Of a DNA stretch of 64,000 nt, positions 24,001 to 36,000 are shown piece after piece (the stretch's first letter is position 1; each line of letters opens with the position of its first letter). The notes beneath the pieces were generated by a model, which did not search any database, was not told the DNA's origin, and saw nothing but the letters and a program-made list of their open reading frames with translations. The stretch comes from Leguminivora glycinivorella (Eukaryota; Arthropoda; Insecta; Lepidoptera; Tortricidae), in NCBI RefSeq assembly GCF_023078275.1, contig NC_062977.1, positions 17,381,118 through 17,445,117 of the forward strand, given 5' to 3'. Made by a program: the position numbers and the translations under genes.

Positions 24001-27000
24001 CGGCAATTCAAAAACGTAAAGCTTTAAGATTATAAATTATTTTCATTTCATGTATGCCTACACTCTCTGAAATTAATTCGTGCGGTATCGGGACATCGTG
24101 TCGTTGAATAACTTAAGCGACGTCGATAAATTGCCTCACTCGTCGGAAATAAATGCCAAACAGAAATTCTCTTTGAAAGCTGCAAGTTGCGGCGAATTCA
24201 GGACGATATCGCGAGGCTATCCTGGCGTAAGGCCAGGACTATTATTCCTATCGCTTTAAAACATCGCCAAAGCTACACGAGCTTATTCACCGTCCTCATT
24301 CTACCATCAGACTCTTAGACGCACGGCCGGTTTCCATCCTTGGTAGATATTCCTCGAATTCGCACGAAGTGCTTTGCTTCTTTTTTTTCTTAGGTATGCA
24401 CACTGCCAAGGAGTGGAATTCCTTGCCGGCGTTTATATTTCCGAGCTCATATAACCCGACGACCTTCAAATCAAGGGTGAACAGGCATCTTCTGTGCGAG
24501 CTCACTCGGCTCTCTGCATGGTAGGCCATCTTTGCCTTTGGCTAGTCTGTGGCCAAGAGTAAGCCCATTTATAATAAAAAATTCGTGAACTCATCTAAGT
24601 TAGCCGTGAAGTGGTGCCATTATAAACGTATCTTTATATAAAGTGGACATTAATGATAACATTAGCACACTTAGTTATCGCAAATCGAACGCAGAGTTAG
24701 AATAGTCCGACTCTACCAGCTCTACCTACACAGTCGCGGCAATGCTTACTCAAACAACAGGGCTTATCGCGAAAATCTGAATTTTGATGATGATGTTACA
24801 TTTTCCACTAGTTTTTCTAACCACAGTTATTATTATAACTCATTAAACACAAGATAACAGATTAAAAAAAATGTTTCCCAGAACCAAAGAGTTCAGTAAT
24901 CGATCTCAAAACATGAAAATGGAAGCTCTTCTAGCACATTAAATAAGCACATTTTATATAGTTATTCACTTCACAAGCTCAAACAAACATGGACTTAACT
25001 AAACAATTCTAGTCTAAGTAGGTACTTCTCAATTCTCATTAACAGAGCATTTAGATCCTGGCCATAATAAATTGGAATGTTTACATTACATTACCATATC
25101 TTCAATAGCTACAAGATTTTGCACTTTGCCATATTGTAATGGATAAACGTAGGTATTTGTACGTCGATTGAAATTCGAACTGGGCGTCCCTACTTACGAA
25201 GCAGTCAGCCTGAAAATCCTATTACGTTTAATCCAGCCCGTATGAGCTTAGCTTCTTTACGAGTTCCTACTAAGGGAGGGGAATTTATAAAACTGATGCA
25301 TTTTTTATAGTAAATATATAGGGTTTTTATAGTACAGCTCTATTAGTTGTGAAAAAAACTGACTCTAAAATTGTTTGATAAACTTTGTTTGGTATTTGTA
25401 TTTATTGTAAAAAGGAGAGCCGTAACGAAAAAAGGTCTGTCTTGAACTGGCCGGCTAAAAGATTATATCGAATTTCTAAAATCACACCATGTACTTATAG
25501 TGTATGCATTAACGACCCAACGTAGCAGTAACGAACCTTAAATAATATATTACCGCCATAAAGGAATATGAGCGCCGGCGAACTTTACCTTCAAGTTTTA
25601 TGAGAACTCAACCGAGCATAGGTATTGTTACGTTTGCAAAGTTTTCTAATATTAAACACAGGTATAGCAATATTTGCTAAGCTCGCATCGCAACTATGCG
25701 CATGATGTACAATGAGCTGCAAAAGTGCATGGCGAATTTATCAATGAATTCATTCATAATTTATCCATACAATTTTGCATCTCACTGTACCTATACATCT
25801 TGTATGATTCAGTTAATGCAATTTGTTATTCCTTCTTGCTTTCTATTGGCAACGTGCGTAACAGAGTGGCGCTGATTATCAGAAATACACGTCATCTTAC
25901 AGCATTAATGTTAGGCGGCCGTAGGAGTAGGAACTAATTTGACACCACACAACTTAATATCAGCGTCTGATATTAAGTTGAAGAAAATCACCCTATGAAA
26001 ATCAGCGCTTCGGCGTGCCGGGCAATATGCTGAGGGGGATCCCATTTAGCATCTAGTTTCCTCCCACGGACGCTCCGGCTGTGGAATGAGCTCCCTGCTG
26101 AGGTATTTCCGATGAACTACAGTATGGGGTTCTTCAAACAAGTAAAACGGTCCAGTAGTTTCGGAGAAAATGGCTGTGACAGACGGACAGACAGACACAC
26201 GAGTGATCCTATAAGGGTTCCGTTTTTCCTTTTTGAGGCACGGAACCTTAAAAAGGAGTGTACAAGGACAAGGACTCCTTCTTAATATTAGCAAGGGTTT
26301 AGTGCATATCTATCTACAGGATTGTGAATTTTATGAGCGCACGTGTGAAGCATCATTGACCGGTTTGAATTAAGCCAACGTTTTATTACGAATTCTTGAT
26401 GTTATTTGATAGTAGATATCTACCGTTTCGTAAACCTGAGATACGATGACAGAAATTAATAGACATAAAGATTTTGTATAGCTAAGCCGGGAAAAGGTAG
26501 GTAAGGATAGGCATTTATTCCATGCTTATAAATAATTCTTTCTTTATAAATCGTCGTACAGAAGATATTTTTCGAGATCTTATTTTGATTTCGCTGGTTG
26601 CTTCTTAAACGCTTTTGGGGTTTGCTTAATATCTTTCATTGGTCCGATTCAAGTTGTTTTTTTGTGACAAATAGCTCCAAATAACAATAGGTACTGCTCA
26701 ACATGCAATTGAAATAAGTAGAAAAATGGAGACATGTGGTTTGTTTATGGAACTACCGCATTCCGCAGGTAAAATCACACTAGACAGAGTACGGAACCCT
26801 AAAAACGAATATGATGTAAGCAGAAAAAAGCAATAAACCTAGCGACTGTCGAGTGAGATAAGCTCCAAAGTTGGCAAGCTCCGAACGCAGCGAAATGCAG
26901 GCTTATTGATCCGCAAACGTCTCCAGACTAAGTAGACTCTATACCTAAATATAGTCTACTACGAGTATGAAAAGGTATATCCCCGTTACCCAATCCGGCA

Positions 27001-30000
27001 CCGGTAGGGGACGGAATGTCGGGTACTGGCTTTCGCAGGGTTCAACGTAATATTACGCGATTAGGCACATTCAGCTGGGAATGGGCAGACTTTCATTCAT
27101 AAAGTGGCATGCACTGAAATTTTTGTGGTGAAGAGATTTCAAATATTTACGTAAACAAGTATGTAGGTATTCATTCTCACGGATTTTAATAGACGGTCTG
27201 CTTTTCACGGATGAAACTAAAACAGCTCTGTTTGTTTAGGGCCACTTGCACCAAAGAAAATGGGGGGTTAACCCACAATTTTATATGGAATGTGACAGAT
27301 GACAGGCCACTAACCCTGAGTTAAGTGGTTGGTGCAAGTGGGCCTTAATTATCAGTTGTGTTCTACTATCTGAAAAATAATATTCTGACAAAGACATAAT
27401 CTACTATATTTCGCTTAGTATGATATTCCATTAATCTAGGTTAGGTATACAGTTCTGCAAGCAACACCAAAGATAAAGGCGTGTTTAAATAGCTTGCAGG
27501 ACTCATTCATTATCGCTTTTAATGGTCCATTATCGTATCAATGTTATCTAAGGCTGTTCAATGGGACAAATTACCTATTTATTGCATAGATAATATCTAA
27601 CAAACGCTATTAAAATATTAATGCAAATCAATTCATTACGTAATTTATTTGTGTAAATAACATAACATATACTTATTATCACAGACAGGTAAAAATATTA
27701 TTATGTTTGACTGTGACAGGATTATCAGAACGAAAAAAACAACAAAGTGACTATGGAATTCTGTTACTTGACACAATTTGTTTGGAATTAGTACGTTTTA
27801 TTAATTTTAAGTTTATCATGATACAATTTAATAACTTTCATATAGGTATTATAAACTGAAATAGATAAAATACACGAAAGAAAAAGCGACTGGCCCCTAT
27901 GGAGGCTCCACCGGGTATCGAACCCGGGAGTTCAGCTTACACATCTTACCCCTAGACCGCAACGGCCACAACTATCCGCCCGTAACTTTAATATAAGTAT
28001 ATTATACGAACATAAGGATTGGCTGTAGGTAAGATAGACTAATACCAGCAGAGCCCGTGGGCTGAAAATTCAGGCAATTCAATTCGTTTTTATTGATTTT
28101 GGTGGGTTCGGAACTGTTTTTAGAAACATTTGTACCAGGGGCCCATTTCTCGAAGCTACTAGTTACAATGAGGAGGCACACTCAAAGGTTATGACAGATG
28201 GCGCCACCCTATTAGTCCATACGTGAGAGCGAGAAGATGATATGTTTTTTCTCTCTCACACATATATGAATGACAGGCGCCGCCTGGCGGGATAAAATGT
28301 CAGTGTGCCTCCTCATTTACAAGTGGTTGTCAATGTCTAATATGACAAGTTGAAAAAAGACTTCCGCTTGTAACTTTCAGTTTTGAGAAATAGGCCACAG
28401 GTACTTACCTACCTTACAACCTCCATTCGTCATTCTGGCGCTCACTCGAATGACTTTATTTAGGTAATTGCTCAGACTCCGGACAAGCACGTATTGGTTT
28501 TAACCGCATGCTAATTGTTTTACATTTCATTACACAAAGTGTGTCTTCGTATGTTTATTTAACAGATGCGGCCAGGAAAGTGTGTGAAGGACCAATTTGT
28601 TTTGCGGTCGCCAGGTGCGTCATCAGCAGGAAAACAACAATCAAGAACCGAACGAAGATCCTGTTTGGGGTTTAGGATAATGATCAGCTTGAATCGTGAA
28701 TACGGATGAAATGATAAGACTAATTGAACCTTTTAGAAAATGAAAACAGGAATTTGAAATTAATGAGTTGAAGTGACCCTAGCCGTAATCACGAGTTCAT
28801 GTCTGTCAATTAATTTTAAGTTTATTTTTAATTTTATTTTGATAAGTTGTAAAAATGGCTGGCTGATGTAATTATAAAAAAAAAAACAAAGTACTAAGGT
28901 GTTATCATTTGTTAGGTATACATAGATGTTTATTATGGACACTGCGTATCTTATTTTCAATGTTTGCGATAATATTTTAATGTTCAATGCCCGATCTTTG
29001 ACATAAAATCAAAAAACTTGTTAAACTTTAGTTACATATTATGATCCATATTGAAACATGCTCTTTACGACTGTTAAAAACTACTATATGATTATTATGT
29101 CATTTATGTCCACTTAAAGTATCCTAATCATGTTTATATAATAACAGGAGATGCTGCGAGAAAAACAACACCACTTGGAGAGGCTGATGCGAGAACGAGA
29201 ACTCGAGCGGACGGAGGTGGCCAAGGTGTCGCTCCAGGCCAACCGCGCTGAGACCGCACTTGAGCAGCTGAAGAAGGAAGCTGCACAGGTAATAACTAGA
29301 TAATACCACTTGGAGGGTCTGAGGCGAGAACTGGAACTGGAGCAGACGGAGGTAGCCAAGGTGTCACTGCAAGACAACCGCGCTGAGACGCACTGGAACA
29401 GCTGAAGAAGGAAGCCGCACAGGTAACGTTGCTGACCCTTGAAGACGATACAGGAGGGGTCAATTCTCCGTACAAATGCTTTCGACTATTTCCTCCCTGG
29501 TTTTTGAAGATAGAGCAATGGTTTTTTCAACACTGATTATTATTATTTTTATTTATTTATTTAAACTTTATTGCACATAAATAAAATAAAAATGTACAAA
29601 TGGCGGACTTAATGCCTAATGGCATTCTCTACCAGTCAACCATCGGGCCAAACAGAGACAAGTAAAAATGGTGCAAAGAGAATGAAAAATAACAGATTAG
29701 AATTAATCGAAAACAGCTGAAGTACAATACAAAATAGTGATAAAATACATAAATAAAAATATTATATATATACTAATATTGATGGATGCTACTCGAACTC
29801 TTGTTTCAGCAGATACTGATGTACCAACCGCTTGAAAGCTAACTTGCTTGGGGCTTGTCTGATATTGAGAGGGAGCGAATTCCAGAGACGGCTCGCCTGG
29901 ACAGCAAAAGAGTTAGTCATAAACCCAGTGCGGTGAGCTGGAATAGAAAGCTTAAGAATACGAGATGTACGCAGCTCACCGCCTGGACGAGGGGTGTCAA

Positions 30001-33000
30001 ACAGGAACTTGTTTTTTAGATAGATAGGAGCAGAAGGCTCAAACAGGATTGAGAATAGGGTGCAGAGTATTCGAAGGGACCTACGACGGCGGATGGAGAG
30101 CCAGTTGAGCTGGCGACGGTAAAACGAGATACGGTCGAATTTACGTAAGCCAAAAATAAATCGTATGCCGTTGTTGAGAAGCCGTTCCAGTTTATTAAGG
30201 GACTCTTGGGTGGCATTCGTTGTACACACATCACCATAATCGAGCATTGGCAAAATCAACGTCTGTACTAACATCTTTTTTGTGCTCACTGGGAGAAAAT
30301 TTTTAAATTTGTATAACATTCTTAGAGTGCCAGTGACCTTCCGACTAACATCAGCAAACTGGACGCTCCAGGAAAGGGTAGAGTCCAGCATTAGTCCTAA
30401 ATTCTTAGCCTTAGTGCATATGGGAATGACAGACTCATCAAACAGAATCGGTGGGATGGCAACTGTATTCAGCTTGCAGATCTGACGCTGGCTGCCCAGA
30501 ATTACAGCTTGACACTTCGTTGGATTCACACTGATTCCGAAACAGCTAGACCATTCAGCTATGTGGTCAAGATCAGCGTTAAGTAAGGAAATTGCAGTGG
30601 TAATATCATCAACATCAACTTGAACATACAACTGGAGGTCGTCAGCATACAAATGGTAAGAGCTGCGAATGTTGGTGGTGATTAAATCAATAAAAACTGA
30701 AAACAAAAAAGGCGAAAGAATGCCGCCTTGAGGAACTCCAGTACTTACTTCACACCAATCAGAAAGGGAGCAGCTAGCACGCACCGCCTGGACACGATCC
30801 GACAAATAGGAGGAGAACCATTTTGTTGCATCGGCCGAAACCTGAAGTTGTGCCAGAGTAGCTAGGAGCAAAAAATGAAAAAAATGAAAATGAAATATTT
30901 ATTTTTCAAGTAGGCATATTACAATGCGCATATGAACGTCAAATAAAGCTACGCCGGCTCTAACCCTACGCCTCAGCCTCGAGAAGATTTCAGTCCCCCC
31001 TCAGTTGCAAGTCGTGGTCAACCACATTGAAGGCGTTCGAGAAATCGATAAGCACCAGAACCGTGATCTTTGATGCTTCCATCCCCAGCCGAATATCTTC
31101 GGTAACTTTAAGAAGAGCGGTGGTGGTACTGTGACCTGATCGGAAGCCAGACTGAAATGGGGACTAAAACTTCCGGTGAATAAAACTTGAAATTTGTTTA
31201 TGGACCGCTGCCTCGAGAATCTTGGATAGAAATGGAAGAATAGAGATCGGTCGAAAATGATTGAGAGAACTGGGGTGGTTTACTTTAGGAAGAGGAATGA
31301 TTTGTCATTCCTCTTCCTAAAGTAAACCACCCCTCCACTTTGGGCCTTTCGCCAGCAAGATGGAAATACCCCAGTAAATAAGGATGTGTTGATAATGTGC
31401 GAAATTACCGGCACTATATCATCTAGATTCTAGAATATGAGTGACCTGACTCGGCTCACCATGTCGTGACCTACCGCCTTTGATTTGATTGAAATTATAA
31501 TTTTGCGAATCTCCTCAGGAGAAACTGGACTAAAGATAAAAGGGTCGATATCGGGAGAAGAGAGAGAGGCAATATGGCATAAAGTTTTAAATTTAACAAG
31601 TGAGTTGATGGAAGTAGTTTTGGCGAAGTGACAGTTTAATTGATCGAGAGAGAAAGAGCTAGAGTCATCACCTTTAGCTTTACCTATGCCAAGTGACCTG
31701 AGAAACTTCCATGTGTCAGCAAGAGAAGAGGATGTAACGTTTTGATGTATGTATCGGCGTTTGGCAGCTCTTACCATTTGGTTACACCGATTTCGCGCAG
31801 CCTTGAACAGATCCCAATTGCCATCACACCGATGTGGTTTTATGTGTCGGACCGTTTTAGTTTTTCTGATATTCTTATTTTTAATGACGCTATATCCCAT
31901 CAAAAATTTGTAAAAACGGCGTTATTGATTATGGCGTAAAAAAAGGTGTGGTATTCAAAATTGGCGACAATTAGCTAAAAAAACTAAACGGTCTGACAGA
32001 GATAATTTCATTGTTATTCAGATTCTCAAATTTCGTTACGATTGATTAAGTTTTGAAGGAGGAAACAGTCGAGAGCGGAACCTCGATTTTAAAGATTTTT
32101 TCGCAATATCTTTTAACTGAGTTGTTCTGAACCGACATTTTTTTTTTTCGAAAAATCTAGTGTATAACACTATTATATTTAACTATAATAAAATTCCCAA
32201 ATTGAAAGGGGAGCTCCTTCCCATTTTAGCGATTTCGCTCCTGCAGCGTTTAAACCAGTGAGGGGCAAAGTACGGCCTGTCAGCCGAGTTTGGCCCGAGA
32301 AAGGATTTTATCTGGCCCTCCACAGGTCCTTCAAAATAGTGTGCGATAGCACTGTAATAAATGTTGACCCGCAATGAAAAAAGTTTGTCCACCACGGCTT
32401 TAAACCATGTAGGTTATACATTCCTTTTTTTTTAGAACTACTCTAGCTCATACTCGTATTTCAGATAAAACATGTAGTGCAATCATGGTCGCGCGGTAGA
32501 TGATAAAATATCGGGCCGTCCCTATCGCACTTACAAATAGTGCGATAGGGACGGCCTGCTATTTTATCATTTATCGCGCGACCATAATTGCCTGCATGGT
32601 CTCTTAGTGATCCTAGAAAATGATACCCAACCATTTTTCTTCCAACTAAAGCTTAGGTAGTTCAAAACGTAAGAAAGGTTCACCGAACCGAATAGTCCAA
32701 ACGGAAGTATCGCCTACGCCAACATTATCATTAGGTAGCCTGTTAATAAATGGTACCTGCTAAGTAGTATCTAATAGGCACTACTATTTTCATTATTTTG
32801 AAGATTATTGGATAAAGACATATATTGACCGGGATATAGACCGTGATTACCTTTTTGATTTTTGTCGAGCTCGACAAAAATCAAAAAGGTAATCAGTGTA
32901 ATCACGGTCTATATCCCGGTCAATATATGTCTAATGAAAATAACCGTGAATCATTCAAAACTCTGATTATTGGATAATTTGCCTTTGCCACCCTAGCTTA

Positions 33001-36000
33001 AATTGCATTGTACTGTTTCAGACAAGCACTGAAAACGGCAAGTTAAAGGCGGAGCTGGACCGACTGACGCAGCAGCTAGAAGATGAGAAACAGAAGGTGG
33101 AGGACCTGCTCTTCAAACATGAGGAGGAGAACATCAACAAGGAAGATTACAATGTAATTATAGCTATAGTTCGGTCTTTCACCAAGATGACACACTTTAA
33201 CCTTCCTCCGCTTTTATTAAAGCCTGACTCCGTAGCCGAATGGCATTTTTACGACGCGAAACGAAAACGAAACGCCGCGAAAGGTAGTCTGGCTCTGTCG
33301 CTCCAATTCACAAGAGCGATAGAGATAGATATCTACGAGCATTTCGTTTCGTGAGCGTTTGTGTATTCGGCTACGCACGCTGACCAGAAATATATGACTA
33401 TTGTAAAGAGGGCGCTCTTATTCTGATGTAGGCGGTGACAGTTTAGTTTAGTATGAATAAAATAGTTTTAATGAAATTCCGTAACAGGGCGCGTAGGTAC
33501 TGTAGGTAGTCATATGTTTCTGGTGTGGCTTTATAAGCGATTAAGAAGAGAAGTGAGGCGCGTCTTCGGGAATGACACGAAAATACTTGACTCTTCCCGG
33601 CTCGGCCACCAGTGAGCCTTGTCGTTTTTTTCTTTCGTGTATGATATCTAATTCAGTTTATAATTTATATACAGTAGTGTAACTACTTGAAAAACAACAA
33701 ATCAAAAAATATTTAATAAAATAATTTGATTTGTTCCCTAGGTGTAGGTACTTACTTGACACTACGTTAGACTTAGATTCACTTGCAATGTTACTATACT
33801 GTGATTGTTGACTTTTGTTGTACGATTTTTTGTAATGGATGTATTTTTTCTTTCAGAAATACAAAGATGCGATGGAGGTAAGAAAAACTTTTTTTTATAT
33901 TTAGTCTGATTCATCCTCTTACGACAAAACCGTTTCGTTAATATGTACGACATTATTTGAGGGAGAGGTAGAAGGAGTTTACGCAAAATAAAGTCGCGGG
34001 TAATAGCTGATGGAAAACAATATAAAATTATAATATTTGCAGGCCGAGAAATTCGCTCGCGACCAGCGAATCCGCGAGTTAGAAGCAGAGGTGGCGTTGC
34101 AGGTTGCGCGCGCCGACGCGGCCGCAGCCACTCTTCGTGCGGGCGACCAGCAGCGTGCTGCCGAGCTGGCTGCACTAGCCGATCAGCATCGCGAGGAGCT
34201 CGTTGCTGCCCACAGTAAGTGCTGTAGCGGTCGATTATAGTAGGATCCCGAGGTGGCGTTGCAGGTTGCGCGCGCCGACGCGGCCGCAGCCACTCTACGT
34301 GCGGGCGACCAGCAGCGCGCTGCCGAGCTGGCCGCGCTAGCCGATCAGCATCGCGAGGAGCTCGCCGCTGCCCACAGTAAGTGCTGTAGCGGTCGATTAT
34401 AGTGATCCCGAGGTGGCGTTGCAGGTTGCGCGCGTCCACGCGGCCGCGGCCACTTTACGTGCCGGCGACCAACACCGTGCAGCCGAGTTGGCAGCGTTAG
34501 CCGATCAGCATCGCGAGGAATTAACTCGCTGCTGCCCACAGTGAGTACCTGCTACAATTATTCCTTTATCCAGCATTATAGGACCAGGCCGATCTACCGG
34601 TACCGCAATTGCTGTCGCTGTACGTCACTTTGCTCTGTGTACTCGGCGCCGTTTGGCTCAATGCTGTGGAACCAAAATCAGCGTGATAGGGCAGAAAGAA
34701 TGGCATGCATCAGAGATAAATGCTAGCAGACAGCCAGGTAGGACGTTTTTGAGATTATACATGTACGATTATGTTGTCAAATAAACTAACCGAAATATAT
34801 TCCCCGTACATATTTCCCAATCGCCAATATATTACAGTTAGTATTTTTTTTTATCCACAGCACTGTCTTCCGAGCTTCAAAAACTCCTGGACGAAGCCTA
34901 CGCCCTGCTCAAAGAAAAAGACAGCGAGAAAGACTCCATAGGCAAGAGCATGTCCGAGGAACTCTCCAAAGTCAAGGCCGAAGCAGAAAAGGCCTTGGCC
35001 GAGGCCAAGTCCAAGATCTCCATCGCACAAACAGAGTTCGACACTCAGATTTCCGTCCTCACTGGTAAACTGCAACTGGCAGAGTCCAAACTGGAATCTG
35101 AGAAGCAGAATGTGGAAAGGCTGAATAAGGAGAACAGTCAGACCATCATCGACTTGAATGCGAAGCTGGCGCAACTGCAGGCTTCTGTCGATGATAAGAC
35201 GCACGAGTTGAATAAAGGTATGTCTTTCTAAGCGCTTATTTTGCCGTTTTCCATTTATTTGCTAGAATTAAGTAATTAACAATGACAGTCAGAGTGAGCA
35301 ATACTTTACGCACAGTTAGTTCTCCTTAAAAACAACAATGCACCTTATAAAAGTCTCTTTTAACCTTATTGACACTATTGTGAATTGAAAAAAAATTGTT
35401 GTGTTTTGAATTTAATAAAAATTATTATATTTTTCAGTGGTCGGAGCAAGCAAAGAGCATGAACTGAACCTAAACAAGGAAATAACTAAGCTCAAAATGG
35501 AACTCAGCTCAAAAATATTAGACTTGGAACAGTTACAAGAAGTAAAGACAAAACAAGATTCGACCTGTAAAACCTTGCAGGAAGAGATAGCTAAAGTAAG
35601 GGAGGAGCACGCAGCCAAAGTCAACGAGTATGAAAGCATATTAAATGAAATCACGCAGCAAAATGAAAAGAGCAAATCAGATGTTGCAGAATTACAACAA
35701 AGTTTAGCCGCAAAAATAAGGGAGTACGAAAAATTACTTCACGAATCAAGTGACTCTTCCAGTTCCACTGAACAACTTATAAATGAATACAAACAAAACA
35801 TTCACGAAAGAGACAAGGAAATCATAAAATTGAAAGACGATTATGAACAGGCTACGGCAAACTTTAATATCAAACATAGCAAAATTGCAGAAGAACATAA
35901 GAAAGAAATCGATAATCGTAATTCAAAAATAGAAGAGCTCATGAAAGAAATAGAAAATCACAAGCAAACTTTAGATCAGAAGAAAGTGGAGCTCGATACT

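Larger units (their letters stand above)
29536..31925 (-). mobile_element. Degenerate jockey/CR1-like non-LTR retrotransposon
   Basis: It is inserted antisense to CLIP-190 in an intron. The 3' end, next to 29536, is an A/T-rich tail (TTTATTGCACATAAATAAAA). The reverse transcriptase part is open at 29789-30868; an upstream ORF2 segment is open at 31430-31903. Between them the frame is broken by an insertion (30872-31006), an inverted duplication (31272-31333) and small shifts. The 5' end appears truncated. Confidence 0.85.
31926..33021 (+). other. CLIP-190 intron remainder with two hairpin insertions
   Basis: It holds the hairpins at 32479-32591 and 32816-32964. A TIR-like pair (GCAGCGTTTAAACCAGTGAG near 32241 and GGCTTTAAACC near 32396) may mark a hAT-like MITE. 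No exon is seen. Confidence 0.5.

Noticed and set aside
27890..27975. Possible tRNA gene on the minus strand
   Set aside because: A and B boxes are present, but the acceptor stem does not pair. A SINE head fits better.
33762..34439. 225-codon minus-strand frame with repeated Arg/Ala/Pro blocks
   Set aside because: The repeats are the antisense of the three tandem copies of CLIP-190 exon k; no independent evidence for a gene.
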